64,000 nt of DNA from Meghimatium bilineatum (lineage: Eukaryota; Mollusca; Gastropoda; Stylommatophora; Philomycidae), in NCBI GenBank assembly GCA_034231615.1, contig CM067317.1, positions 50,736,282-50,800,281 on the forward strand. The letters run 5' to 3'. The notes beneath the pieces are model-generated. The model did no database searches and had not been told where the DNA came from. It saw only the letters and a program-made list of their open reading frames with translations. Within the stretch, counting starts at the first letter, position 1. The number at the start of each line of letters is the position of its first letter. The translations under genes were made by a program, and so were the position numbers. Shown one piece after another: positions 22,589-34,381 of the stretch.

Positions 22589-23089
22589 AATATGAACATG
22601 CATCCACATAAACACTTTCTCACATAAATAAAAACAATAGCATGAACATTCGCGCACATAGAAACATATACATATATTAATGTAAATATAAACGCTCGTT
22701 CACATAAAGATAATGCTATAACAACTGCATATGTATACATACAAATGTGTGGCACAAATTAATTGTGTGGATACATAGAACCATGTAAAACAAAATGTGT
22801 ATACAAATAACTATACATGTGTGGGCACCCATTGAAGAGACAACTGCAATAACACCGAGGAAATCAAAGTCTAAATATGTAAATGATTGAACAATAACAA
22901 TATGGCATTCTAATGTACAATTGATGGACTAGAGCACAAAATAATCACATGTTGACATACACAAACGAAAGAAGACATATAGAATTACGGCAAACACAAA
23001 AATAATTACTCACGAAAGTGTACAAAGACAAATAATTACAAGAATCAGTGCAATACGGGAGTAGAGGGTATAAAGAAAAGGTGGGTAAC

Positions 23090-23476
23090 TCAAACAAAAC
23101 GGTGATTAATGTTCATTCCGTGTGGTTGTAAGACTCCCATATTGCAAATGAGACGATATTCCAAGGACTGACGTTGCCGGTCACCGGTATAACAACGTAA
23201 CAAACCAGTTACAGAGACATCAGAGCTACCATGATGTGACGGGCTGTTAAAATGATTAGCCACTGGGGAGTCACGATGATTTGTGATATCTCTCAAATGT
23301 TCGGCTAATCTATCAGCTAAACGTCTACCAGTCTCACCAATATACTTCATATCACAACGCTTACATATGATAGAGTATATTAAATTACGGGACAAACATG
23401 AAAAAGAACCCTGAATATCAAAGTGTGATTTATGAAACTGTAACATGGGAGTGAGAATAACAAAAGGGCAAGTCAA
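23090..23476 (-). CDS. GIY-YIG endonuclease domain of a Penelope-like element
   Basis: 128 codons, open, ending at a stop. The domain reads LIYSIICKRCDMKYIGETGR then RLADRLAEH. This gives the GIY-equivalent IYSI, the YIG core, the catalytic-Arg region GRRLADR, the EH pair and an inserted CKRC typical of Penelope-type enzymes, with downstream ANHFNSPSHH. In these retroelements the domain nicks DNA to prime reverse transcription. The start Met is only the first in-frame ATG; the natural protein would be fused to the RT. About 94% alike to the copy at 40596-40982. Confidence 0.88.
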   Translation of the reverse strand: MTCPFVILTPMLQFHKSHFDIQGSFSCLSRNLIYSIICKRCDMKYIGETGRRLADRLAEHLRDITNHRDSPVANHFNSPSHHGSSDVSVTGLLRCYTGDRQRQSLEYRLICNMGVLQPHGMNINHRFV

Positions 23477-23786
23477 ACAATTTCGGTGACAAGGGACAGT
23501 TCCTAGTTGACCTGCAGAAGTGCGCAGACAAGAATGAACTAAGAGATCACGAAGGTTTCTGTCCCTCCGAAAAGCGACTAGTGGAAGAGAGGGAAATGCA
23601 GGACTGGAGATGGGATCTAACTGGAGGATAGAGAAATGTCATAATAGGATACGTAGTGCTGGCATATTATGAGGATGAAAAGTGATAGCCAGAATTGGTC
23701 GATCAGAGGTACGTTTAATAGATGGTACGAGGGCCACTGAGCGGGAAATAGTAAGAACACGTTGTAAAGCTGATGACAGGATATCC

Positions 23787-24450
23787 TCAGGGTATAAGCG
23801 ACGGCGATAAAAAATCTAGCATCTTATGAGCTTGAACCTGGAAGAGACGATGAAGGCAGAGACGACGAAGACAAAGCAGCTGAGAAAAAGGGAGGGCATG
23901 ACAAGACCTTGGGTGAGAGGATGTATAAAAAAGAAAACTATGTGAGGCCATAGGCTTATAATGTACAGACGTGGTAAGGGATGTGGATCCTATGGAAACA
24001 CAAATGTCAAGGAAGTCCACAGAGGTGGAGGAAATAAGAGAGGTAAATTTAATAGCTGGATGGAAACCACTCACAAAGTCAATGAAAAGGTTGAGGTTAT
24101 CAAGAGAAATATCAGTAAACCCAAACCTATCGTCTATGTAGCGATGGAATATGGAAGGGACAGGGCCCTGAAATGTGGTAAAGATAAGATGTTCTAGGTG
24201 ACCCATAAATAGGCAGTCATAACTGGGTCCCATTTTAGTACCCATCGCTACACCGCTAATTTGATCAAAAAAGTGTCCATTGAATTCAAAAGAATTCAAG
24301 GTGAGAACTAATTCAGCCAGTCGAAGAATAGCGGCAGTAGCAATAGACTTATGCGGATTGATGTTAAGAAAGAACTGTAACGCCAGAAGCCTATCATAAT
24401 GAGGAATACATGTATAGAGGGAAACAACATCTAGAAGGAATATGTGATAG
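23787..24450 (-). pseudogene. Penelope-like reverse transcriptase, truncated
   Basis: Reverse-strand reading from 24450 gives DVVSLYTCIPHYDRLLALQF (motif A with its catalytic Asp), then GVAMGTKMGPSYDCLFMGHL (motif B) and FHRYIDDRFGF (motif C, YIDD), then SVDFLDICV. Catalytic Asp residues are intact in this stretch, but the N-terminal fingers are missing and the frame breaks between 23787 and the endonuclease. It ends upstream at the element's truncation point. Confidence 0.85.
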
Positions 24451-24692
24451 GAGTGACTTCACTCTGAAATTGCCAAGAATCAGTAATTGTCAAACAACCC
24501 ATTCATGAGGTATATATTTTATGGTGCAAATAAAAAAGCTGTACAGCTGAAACTGTATTATTTTTGTAGGACAAGAAATGGATTCTGATAAAGAATGAAT
24601 GAAGATGTGTGAATTGATAGTAAATATGTCTTTGTGAAAGAAACATTCAAATTTCTGAGTCTAACATAAAATGTATTATGTTTTCATTGTAG

Positions 24693-24744
24693 TTTTCCCA
24701 GCTGCTTTCTTGCAAGATCCAGTATTTAGTCCAGAGTACCCAAG
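24693..24744 (+). CDS. M13 metallopeptidase, exon 6
   Basis: Short 52-nt exon after TCATTGTAG. With the split Ile codon it reads IFPAAFLQDPVFSPEYP, the family's I.FPAg.LQ.Pff block. It ends AG before GTGAGA, phase 2. It lies immediately downstream of the larger Penelope-like element, which has not disrupted it. Confidence 0.9.
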
Positions 24745-25468
24745 GTGAGATTTTATGTCTTTATTAAACAGAGAAGTTTTTATTATAATTTTGTGTCCTG
24801 TTTTGTCCTTCACCAGTATTCTGATCCCTAATGTTATGTAAAACATATCTGTACAGTAATACCAGGGTTGAGTAACCCTACCAAAAGGAGTTGTAAGGTG
24901 CCTCCTTCCCTCTGCTAGCCTCAAGTGCAGTGGTGAAGTACCCGTTTAGCTTCCCAATCATAGTTATGTGAAGTCAAAGGATGGAAGCAGCGAGAAGCTG
25001 AGAAGTTTTTGCAGAACTGGTCACCACTTCAATTGTGCTAGGCAGAGAATGCCATTATAGACACAATGGCTAGGACAACCCAACCAATATAGTTTCTGCC
25101 TTCACAGAAATAAACTGCAACCTTCTGTGAGTATTATTATTACCTGCTAGAAATACCCACTGAAAGGGTTATTTTTTGTTATTTTTTGTAAAACAGTAAA
25201 TTCTGCATTAATTCACATACAATTTTGCCCCAAAGTATACTAGATATTTGGGATTTGGTATCCATTATTGCAGGCTGTATATACACCCCTACGGCATTAA
25301 TAAATGCTATGGGTTACTTTACTTTTTTTATTGCAGGCTGAAAAATCATGGACTAAACAGTTAACATAATTAATTATGTATTAACCTTTAGCACACTTGC
25401 TTAAAATTATGCAAATTCCTCCCTTATTTTTTTACAATTTGTTTTTTCCGTTAAAATTGTATATGGTA

Positions 25469-26358
25469 GCCTGGGGTAAGACTGTGCACGGGGTAAGATG
25501 ACGCAGCACGTTTTTCCCAATCCTATGGGTTTTTCTGATAGCATACATGACTAGGTCAGACACCAACATTCCAATCTTTAACACAGAAATTTGATAGGTC
25601 AAGATCGAGTCAATTTTCAAAAACGCAGAATAATATTTTTTCACTACATTCTATCTATTTTATTTTTCAACTTCTCGTACTCTGCCTGCATTTATCCTTA
25701 ATATCATGATTTTTTAAATGTTTAAACTAAAATATATGTTGCGTTTAAGTTCTTAAGCACATTATCTTGTCACACTATTCTATTTCTTCATCGGAATTTA
25801 TGATTGTTGCTAAAAATGTGATTTGGGGAAAGATGGTGCATGTTTATTAGGGTAAGATGGCGCGTTTAAAATTGCTGTCATGAGAAAGTTGCAGATGCCG
25901 ATCTAAAGCTGTGAGAGACAGCTATATATATAATTATAACGATTATCCAACCTTATAAAGTCATTATTAGCTTTAAAATGGAACTTACAAACTATATTTA
26001 TTCAAACTCTTTTTTCAGAGTAAAGTTATGAAACTAGGTCTATCTATTTATTCTTAGCACACGTTTACACACTGCTGGTGTTCTAGACTTGTCGCAGCGG
26101 CGATCGCCCTGAATTTTATAATGGTTTGTATCGCCTTTTTGCATGTGCTATCTTGCCCAAAAAAAGGAAAAGATGGTTTCTTTAGATGTGTTAAACAAAT
26201 CTCATTCTACTGTCTACGTGTAGCTGTATGTTTTCAATACTCTTACTAATGTCAGATGAATGGATAAGCTATGCACTGATGGCAGTTTGGTCTCTCAGAG
26301 TTAAATCTAGTTGTCAGAATGCGCTAGAACTTCACAAGTGTGCTATTTTGCCCCAGGC
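25469..26358. mobile_element. TIR element with TA flanks, ~890 bp
   Basis: Ends are inverted repeats: GCCTGGGGTAAGACTGTGCA and, reversed, GCCTGGGGCAAAATAGCAC. The dinucleotide TA lies outside both (25467-25468 and 26359-26360), as for Tc1/mariner-like elements. GGGGTAAGATG.CGC words recur inside the left half. No transposase frame. A truncated relative is at 176-616. It ends 170 bases before the catalytic exon 7. Confidence 0.75.
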
Positions 26359-26528
26359 TAACCTATACCTACCTGCTAAACAGGAAAGCACCTTTGTGTG
26401 TTGAAATTTCCTAACTTGTGATTTCAATTCAGGACATTCGGAATGAGAGGACAATGTTGAATAAACTATAGGTCTACTGAAAGTTTGAAATAGAGACAAT
26501 TTTTAAAAAACCATAATTTTTATTACAG

Positions 26529-26596
26529 CTCAATGAACTATGGTGCAATTGGAATGGTCATAGGTCATGAAATCACTCATGGATTTGATAATGCAG
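26529..26596 (+). CDS. M13 metallopeptidase, exon 7 (HExxH zinc site)
   Basis: Catalytic exon: [22 protein letters not shown]. It contains the gluzincin motif HEITH (two zinc-ligand His and the general-base Glu; H583/E584/H587 of neprilysin) and the conserved Asp three residues on (GFD). The acceptor is TATTACAG, the donor GTAAGT, and the last G begins a Gly codon finished by exon 8. All active-site residues expected here are present, so this segment shows no sign of decay. Confidence 0.97.
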
Positions 26597-26599
26597 GTA

Positions 26600-27560
26600 A
26601 GTAGTCTCAATGCCTTGTCATTGATTCGGTGGGTAGGTATACTTGACCCTACTCTTTCGCCCTCATGTTGAATTGATGCACCTAAGGATTTCTTGACCAC
26701 CCCGGGGCAAAAGTCAGATAGAAGTTGTTTCATTACAAGAAGGAATGAAGGACTTTAGCTTAACATCCTAAGATACTATAGTTGAGGTAAAATGTACCAG
26801 AAAGTAGTATCTAAGTGATGTCAATGAACTTATAATAGCTTACAGTGTCTTAAACATTTTCAGTGTGCCAACATTAGAGCCACTAACATAAGCACTACCA
26901 CAGTACTTATGATAATTTTAAATTGTTCCGCAACAATAAAAATTTTCCATAAGCTCAGACAGTCTTGGTGCATATTTAGGCTACATATACTGAGGAGTTA
27001 GCAGCACTAGTACATGTAATTAAACTTAGTACATGAGTTCATTACCACTATGTTAGGCCTAGTAACTGTTGAAATTCTCATTGACCGATTATATGATACC
27101 TGTTCTAAATTATTCCTGGGCTCTAGTAAATAAAAATACTTTTTCAAACTTTTTAAATGATTAGAGGTGGCCATCTGTAGCTATGTTGATAGCATAAGGA
27201 CAGTAGAAAACATGTCACCCAAATTTGACTATCATTAGTTTTGAGACCAGTGTGTAATATGGAAACCAGTTCACATATGGAAAATCAATATTCCAATATC
27301 ACCTTTTTTTCTTTTCTAATGCAATGAGATACAACCATCTACTTGCATTGATAGTTCTGTGTTTATTTCTGGTTCATTTCTGTTCATAAAGGACTCACTT
27401 ACTTTCTTGTTATTTCTCATTGACATTAGTTTTATTATTTATAAGTTATATTAGTTACCAGTGAAGTTTATATATTATCATAGTTATTATTAGTTCTCTT
27501 ATATGGCTGGCCTACTAGCAATATATTGCAGACATCCATAATTCAGTGGAAGTGGTAAAA
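26600..27560. other. AT-rich intron, no gene
   Basis: No coding or repeat signature recognised beyond ordinary AT-rich intron sequence. The 67-codon reverse frame at 26530-26733 overlaps exon 7 and is a shadow. Confidence 0.5.
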
Positions 27561-27569
27561 ATGCTGAAC

Positions 27570-27730
27570 ATTAATTACCACAGCAGAAATCGGATGTGAT
27601 GAGCCATTGGGGCAATTAAAATGCAGACACAATACATTTAAGTTCTCTGGACTATGTCCTGCTGAAAATCTAATAGGACCAATGTCTTACTAAAAGAGAG
27701 ATTGGTGAGCGTTTATGAATGAATTCAAAT
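27570..27730 (+). mobile_element. SINE family 4, diverged
   Basis: 'ATCGGATGTGATGAGCCATT', GACACAATACATTTAAG, CTCTGGACTATGTCCTGCTG and AATAGGACCAATGTC in the family order. Confidence 0.65.
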
Positions 27731-27771
27731 AAATAATTTGTGTTTGTATGTATAGTAGTAGGTGTTTCTGG

Positions 27772-28085
27772 GATATAAAGGTAGGTTCTATGGCTGCCAC
27801 CTGTCGTTGGTGGTGAAGAGAACTGTTCATGTACTGAGCCACAGCAACTATTAGGTGAGATTGCCAGTTCCCTTCCTTGCTGTGTTTACCTTCCCTGACT
27901 CATGTGTCAGGTACCCATTTACATCTGAGTAAACTGGAGGAACTCAGGATTTTGTTTGCGGCACGGCAATAAAAAATCAAGAGCCGGATTTTGTGTGTTC
28001 GTAAGTGGTTTTGAACATGGCTCGCTGTAACGCGACTCACTATCAACTTGGCTACTACACTTCTCATATAGCAATGATCATATTG
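27772..28085 (-). mobile_element. SINE family 2, reverse copy
   Basis: 'GGTAGGTTCTATGGCTGCCA', CAACTATTAGGTG, TGTCAGGTACCCATTTACA and GGTTTTGAACATGG are the reverse complement of blocks in 35436-35740, in reversed order. It keeps a B box (GGTTTTGAAC reversed). Confidence 0.75.
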
Positions 28086-28324
28086 TTTTAGCTTGGGTGA
28101 AAACATGGTGGAAACTTAGTGCCAAAAACCCAACATATATTTTATCTTTCATAAAAATGTGAGTAAAAAAGAACAGCCATTTTATATTGCAAATAGGCAT
28201 CAACATACTCATTTAACACATAGCCCATGGATTATACCACCAGTAGGTGGTTTGGGATTGTCACATTGACATTAAGCAGTGGTGCAGCATGAATTTTTAG
28301 AGTGGGATGCAGAGTGACCAATTG

Positions 28325-28401
28325 TTTTAGTAGGTAGGTAGCTGGGACAGCTACAAGTAGGTAGCTGGGACAGCTACAAGTAGGTAGCTGGGACAGCTAC
28401 C
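28325..28401. repeat. 23-bp tandem repeat made of a hairpin
   Basis: GTAGCTGGGACAGCTAC occurs three times at 23-base spacing. Each unit is itself a perfect inverted repeat (GTAGCTG, GGA, CAGCTAC), so the strand could form three successive hairpins. Confidence 0.9.
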
Positions 28402-28506
28402 TTTTTCTTACCAGAAACACGTATTTACGGCTCTATATAAAATATTAAAAAGTTTTGAAAAACATCTTTCTATCAATACTCTGTATCCCGTGTTTGACTT
28501 ATGGCA

Positions 28507-30135
28507 TCATGGATAGAAGAGTTCTCTGAAGATGGCTTTCCTGTATGCTGTTTGTAAGCTTGTTCCTGTGGCTTCTTTGATTTCTGTGATCCATCTTTTA
28601 CATGGTCTGCCTCTGGCTTTATAGCTGTTATGTTTATGTGTCATGGCCATCTCTGGCATGCTGTCTCTTGGTAGTATGGAAGGGTGTGGAAACCACTTGA
28701 TCTGTTGTCTTTTGATGTGTTCCAATACTAGTATTGTTTTGATTATCAGTCTGATGTTATCGTTTCTAATTTTATCTCGTAATGACACTCCAAGTATTTT
28801 TCGTAGACATGTCATGTCATTTTTGCTGTCACTATTTTTCTTTTGTCTTGTGCTGTCATTGTCCAGGTTTGGCACTGGTAGCATAGTGAAGGGATATTAG
28901 TCCTGTACAATGCAACTTTAGTGTCTATGTTTACATTTTTGTTCTTAAAAATATGTGTCATCTGTCCTAGGATCTGGCATGTTTTGTTGCATTTATATTG
29001 TATCTCTTTACAGTTTTTCCCTCATTATAATACTTAAGTAAGTGTACTTCTTTACTTGTTTAAGGTGTTTATTATCAATGGAGATATTTCTTTCTTTCTT
29101 TGCTATTGCCATTATTTTGGGCATTTCAATATTAATCTTCATGTTGAATTTTTGGTGTGTTGTGTGTAGTCTGTTCACATGTTCTTGAAATTGTTCTTCT
29201 CATGTCGCTATTAGTACTTTGTCGTCTGCAAAGAGTAATTCATTCAATTTGTCTTTCATGTTATCTTCTTCATTGACACTTGTTAGTGTACAGATGTGGT
29301 CAATGTGTTATAAAAAGTAGAGGGGATAGGACACTCCCCTGGTGAACTCCTGATTGGATTTGGAATTTATTGGACACTCCTGCATTTCCTCTTACTTCAC
29401 ATTGGCTATTAGTATAAATGATCTTGCATTAATAGATTAATGTTCTAGTACTCTGTATATTGATAGTGTTTTCCATAGTTGTTGTCTGTCCACTCTGTCA
29501 AAGGCCTTTTCTTGGTTGATGAATGTGATGTATAATTCTTTGTTGTTTTCTGTGGCTCTTTCTGTTAGCTGTCTAAGTGTAAAGATAGCATCCATACAGC
29601 TTTTGTTATTACGGAAGTCCATTTGGGTGTTTTTAAGTTGTGGTTCAATGTATGATCATAATCATTGTTCTACTATAGTGTTAAAAATTTTCCCTGTGTG
29701 GCTTAGTAAGGATAGCCCTCTGTATTTTGTGCAACCTCTCTTACTGCCTTTTTTCTTCCATATGGGAATGATTGTCATGTTTCTCCAGTCTTCTGGTGTT
29801 TCTTGTTTCTTCCATATTACATTGAAAAGTCTGTGTAGCCATCTTTTCCCTCTCACTGCTACTGCTTTGATAAGTTCTGTTTGTATGTTATCAGAGCCTG
29901 CTGCTTTGTTACTGGTGCTTTGTTTATTGCATTTTCTATTTCCGATAGTAGTATATTTGGTTCTAGGTTTGCTGCTATAGTGTTTATGTTTGTGTCTTCA
30001 TCTCTTTCCTTTAGGTTCAGTAGTTCTTTAAAATATTGTTGCCATCTCCATAATTTGCTTTGGTTCTTTTGGTGCATTACCTTTTTCGTTGTTTATTATT
30101 TCTGTTAGTTCATATATATCATCTTTTAAAAAACA
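28507..30135 (-). pseudogene. LINE reverse transcriptase, ~1.6 kb, decayed
   Basis: Reverse-strand frames show consecutive RT landmarks: PEDWRNMTIIPIWKKKGS and 'YRGLSLLSHTGKIFNTIVEQ' (29856-29662); ITFINQEKAFDRVDRQQLW (motif A); GVHQGSVLSPLLF (motif B); ELLFADDKVLIAT (motif C with both Asp, around 29215); then HIKRQQIKWF and KARGRPCKRWITEIKEATG, ending RELFYP. Frames change several times. It lies directly beside the younger LINE at 30374 in intron 7, both antisense to the gene. Confidence 0.85.
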
Positions 30136-30373
30136 TACCTTATATAATCTTGTAACGCAGCTCTGTTCAACAAGTTGTTTAAACATGGAAGGGGATGCAT
30201 TTTGGCATCTATTAATACTACACCAATGACTTTTAGTTGTACATATGTGGTCAAATTGCAGAAAATATTCTATAAAACTACCTATTGTACCACACCACAA
30301 GAGGAAAACTGACCATCTGAAACAGCTCTGATGTAAAAACTCCATGTTCTGCCTTCTAGCTGGCAACAATAGT

Positions 30374-32102
30374 CATCATCATCAGGTGCCATGCCGGGTG
30401 GCGTAGGCGGTCATGGCTCTCCACAGCTCTCTGTCCACAGTATTATGTATCAAAGTCGTTGTTGTTTCTTTGCCGTGCCAGGTTGTCAAACTGTCTAATA
30501 TTTTCTCACGTTGTCGCCCTCTGTCTCTGGTGCCTTCAATCTTGCCTGTTGTGATTATGTTCTCTAAACCTGCCTGTCTCATGAAGTGGCCAAAAAAAGA
30601 AGATTGCCTTTTTCTTATATTGTTGATTAAGGTCCATTTCGCATTTAACTCTTTTAACACCTCTACATTAGTTTTTCTGGCTGTCCATGGTATTCTCAGC
30701 ATTCTTCTGTAGAACCACATCTCTGTTGCCTCCAATCTCCCACTTTCCAGTTTGTTTATTGTCCAAGACTCGCACCCATATGTTAGTATAGTGGTTATAT
30801 AGCACTGCAGAACTCTCTTTCTCACCTCTAATGACAAGGTCATATTACACAGTATATTTTTCATTTTTCTGAATGTTGTTTTTGCCTGTCCTATTCTGCA
30901 TCTTATTTCTGTTGAACTTCTTCCATCTGCTGTTATAATTGTACCTAGATATTTGAATTGGTGGACCTGTTTTAATACTATATCATTCACTATGATCTTG
31001 CAAGGTGTGTTATTTTCTTTCTTTGAAATAACCATTACTTCTGTTTTCTTGATATTTAGGAAGAGGCCTTTCTCTTTGCTTTCTGTGACTACTACTTTAA
31101 TTAAGTTTTGAAGGTCTTCCTCACTTTTTGCAATCAGAACAGTGTCATACGCATATCTCAAATTATTTATGTTATGTCCTCCAACTGATATTCCTGGGAT
31201 ATCTACTATTGCACGCAATATGTTTTCACTGTATAGAGAGAACAGGTCTGGTGAAAGCACGCATCCCTGTCTGACTCCTTGTTTTATTTGTTGAAAAGGG
31301 CCAAATTGCTTTCCTACTCTTATTGCTGCTGTTTGTTGCCAGTACATGTTCTTGATTATTCTTAAATCCTTGCTGTCAATGTTCAGATTCTCTAGCATGT
31401 GTATAATTTCGCTATGTTTAACTTTGTCAAAAGCTTTAGTGTAGTCTACAAAACAGAGGTACAGATCTGTTTTTACCTCTATAGACCTCTCTATTAGTGT
31501 TCTCAATATATAGATCGCATTGTTGGTGCCTTTGCCTTCTACAAATCCACATTGTTCTGGACTTATTTATGGTTTTATTTTGTTTCTCACTCTCTTCATG
31601 ATGATTCTGAGCAGTATTTTGGTTATTTGGCTCATGAGGCTGATTGTACGGTGTTCTTCACATTCGGTGGTCCCTGGTTTCTTAGGTAATGCTATGAATA
31701 TGGATCTCATTAAGTCATCGGGTATGTTTCCGCTGTTATATATGTCATTCAGCAATTTTGTGATTATTTCAACTCCAAAGTCATCTAAAGTTGCTAATTC
31801 TTCTAATGTGATATTGTCTGGACCTGAGGCTTTGCCATATTTCATGTGTCTTAGTGCCTCCCTTACTTCTGCTGTGAGTATTGATGGACCCTCGCCGTTA
31901 TCTTGTATGTTTATTTCTGGTCTATTGTCCTCATAAAATTCTTTGATATATTCTGACCATCTCTGTACTATGTGATCTATTCCCATTAATACCTGCCCTG
32001 TCTTAGATTTTAGACACCCTGTAACTGTTTGCGTTCTCTTTCCTGTTATCATCTCAATTTTCTTATATAGTAATGTTGTATCTTGGTTGTAATGCAATGT
32101 AA
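30374..32102 (-). mobile_element. Recent 5'-truncated LINE insertion, 1.73 kb, 11-bp target duplication
   Basis: Identical GCAACAATAGT flanks the element at 30363-30373 and 32103-32113. The reverse strand is one reading frame from 32097 to 30382 with a single in-frame TAA (31567-31569). It encodes the reverse transcriptase: [15 protein letters not shown] (motif A), [13 protein letters not shown] (motif B), then [11 protein letters not shown] where YADD is expected. One base change (GAT to TAT, reverse strand, 31147-31149) has replaced a catalytic Asp. It ends ATRHGT and a short (GAT)n tail. The endonuclease and N-terminus are absent (truncation). It is inactive but young: the protein is about 97% identical to the overlapping part of 12411-13037. 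Confidence 0.95.
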
Positions 32103-32327
32103 TGCAACAATAGTACAGTGCATTAAAAAATCCATACTTGAAATTGATTTACACAGGGTTAACTTCAATTGTTTTCTTTGAATATTACCCTCCAGTTTCC
32201 AAATGTTATGATTAAAAAAGGATTACATCATTCTACAAATTTATATTTTCAAAAGTTAAAAATAAAAATTAAAAAAGCACCTGGCTTTGTATCATCATTC
32301 CTTTGTATTTGAACTTCTATTCTTCAG

Positions 32328-32452
32328 GTCATATGTATGATCCAAGTGGAGTACTCAATGATTGGTGGTCTGCTGATGACAAAGAGAACTTTAATGCAAG
32401 AACTGAGTGTTTTGTAGACCAATATGGCTGCTACAAATGGGATGGACACAGT
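32328..32452 (+). CDS. M13 metallopeptidase, exon 8
   Basis: 125 nt after TTCTTCAG. It reads HMYDPSGVLNDWWSADDKENF, the family block G...d..G.l.dWW......F, then TECFVDQYGCYKWDGHS, which carries a conserved disulphide Cys and the QY pair. One extra Cys (GCY) is unusual. The donor is the weak GTCAGT; it was chosen because it gives phase 0, as exon 9 needs. The acceptor lies 225 bases downstream of an 11-bp target duplication left by a LINE insertion. Confidence 0.92.
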
Positions 32453-32499
32453 GTCAGTTCCTTTTATGATTTCTATAGATGAAACATGTTTTGTGATTT

Positions 32500-33900
32500 T
32501 TTAGAAGAAAAAAGTAGATGATCATGGTGAGCTGTGATGTTGACAGTTTATTTGGTGGGTACAGTTGACAAATTAAGGTTTGATAAGGAATACATTTTTC
32601 ATGTTGATAATTTGGCCATGGATGAGAATGTGAGCTTGTAATGGATCCTTAATTGTAGGATTCAGAAACTTGAAAGTTGACCTATTCAATTTTTACCTGA
32701 ATATTTGTTAAATGTCAATGTAATTCCCTTTTTAACATTTATTTGTGTGACCTCAAAAACCATATATAAAAATAATAGAGAAAGATTCTCAGTATAGTAC
32801 AAGTAGACCTCACCACATTTTTAATGGAACAATATTGAGCGGAACAAAGCTTTCCCATAACAAAGGGACATAACACAAAATAATACTAGGGACACAATCA
32901 GAAATACTGAAACACTATTGGGACAAGTTATCTTTCATAACAACAAGAATAGCATCAAATGCGGTGTCTGATCCTGTTAGCCTTGATGTCCATATAAATT
33001 TTGCACGACAGTTTTTAAGATGTTGTAGAGACATGCCAACGTGTTTCTAATATCTCCATTTCATGCTACCTCAGTCGTTCATTGTTAATAGTGCCATTGA
33101 TTTCATTGTGCTTCCATAACACATAGATAAAAATACAGCCAACCAATACTTCCAATACTTTGTACTGAGAGTTTCCCCTCCCCTTTCAGTGCATATCGAA
33201 CAGAAGAACTGTATAATACAGAATTTCTCAACTGGTAGTATTGTACTACTTTGTAAAAACACAACCAATTTCTGCCTGTTTTATGGGAGCCTCAGTGGCA
33301 ACTGTCATGTTTGTGTTATCAGCAGCCATGTTTTTTAATGTAGCAACGAATATCAGCGAATTGACATGCACAGTAACTATCTCAAAATTGAGATTAAAAA
33401 ACTCAACAATGTGCTGGCATCTACTTGTATTGTACCAGATCCTTCAGACTGTAGAGTTCTGAAGGTTCATCAGATCAATCACCACGCAACAGCAAGGTCA
33501 TAATAGATAACATGCCTGTGTATGTATGTTTTATTATTGTGGAAGCACTACAGCACTTCATCTGTACAATTATTTTTTACCTCCTCTGAGTAGGAGACTT
33601 CTTCACAAAACTGTGCACACTGCTGAGAGTTGGAGTCTTCTGGGAATGAAATAAAGCTCTGGATAAATGTCACCATTACACAAAAGATACTGTACAAAAG
33701 CTCTTTTTCTCACAATTCCTATGGATTGAAACACACAAACCAAACAAACACAGGAAGCAGCATCCTATCAATGAATTCTTAGCAGGAAGGTGTACAAATC
33801 AATTGAGTGTCTAAAACAGTTCAAGATAACATAGTTTGCAATAATCTTTAATTATATTGAATGATATGTATGATTTTGTCAGGACTATTGGTTGCCATGT
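32500..33900. other. Intron 8, no gene recognised
   Basis: AT-rich with short open frames that lack family features. The reverse strand of 33565-33665 resembles 2600-2712 (dispersed repeat). Confidence 0.45.
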
Positions 33901-33916
33901 CAAATATATTTCACAG

Positions 33917-33982
33917 ATAGATGGTCAATGGACTCTTGGTGAGAATATTGCTGATAATGGAGGCCTCAAGCAGAGCTTCAGG
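33917..33982 (+). CDS. M13 metallopeptidase, exon 9 (third zinc ligand)
   Basis: 22 codons after TTTCACAG. The frame reads IDGQWTLGENIADNGG and continues LKQSFR before GTGAGC. GENIAD supplies the third zinc ligand Glu and the supporting Asp (E646 and D650 of neprilysin). The ENIADNGG string is shared by neprilysin and ECE, so it does not distinguish them. The loop between exons 8 and 9 is a little shorter than in human neprilysin. Confidence 0.96.
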
Positions 33983-34381
33983 GTGAGCTTATATAGGGCC
34001 TATGTCTAGTTAGGGACTGTTAATACATTACATCAACAATATTATGTCAATATTTTAAAATTTTAAAGTAAAAATTGGTCATATTACTGAACAAGTGAAT
34101 ATTTTCTTTATGAGTAATGTTTTAGTATTGTAAAATGAATTTTCATTTCTTCTCTTAATTTTGTCATTGTAATGTTGGTTGTTATTTATAAGCACAAAAC
34201 CTGGGTATTTAGAGGTCTCAAGAACATTAGATTGGATTAGGAGACAGGAATGCAGACAGGATTATCCTAGCTGATATGAAATGTCATGTAATCCTTATAT
34301 CTTGCTTCATATAAATGTTCATAACATCAACTATTGGTGTTGTAGATTACATTATCAATACATTATTAATGTTTTACACAG

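Larger units (their letters stand above)
21643..24450 (-). mobile_element. Penelope-like element, copy A
   Basis: The reverse strand carries, in the order typical of Penelope-like retroelements, a reverse-transcriptase segment (24450-23787), then a linker, then a GIY-YIG endonuclease (23476-23090), then a long non-coding tail with an (AT)n tract (22557-22583). It is 5'-truncated inside the RT near 24450. The tail also contains a LINE fragment (21905-22235). Much of it, 21643-22000 and 22420-23640, is repeated in copy B at 39521-41155. It sits in intron 5, antisense to the gene. Confidence 0.85.

Noticed and set aside
32800..32890. Possible further pogo-like element
   Set aside because: Only vague similarity (TATAGTACAAGTAGACCTCACC, ATAACAAAGGGA) and no inverted ends.
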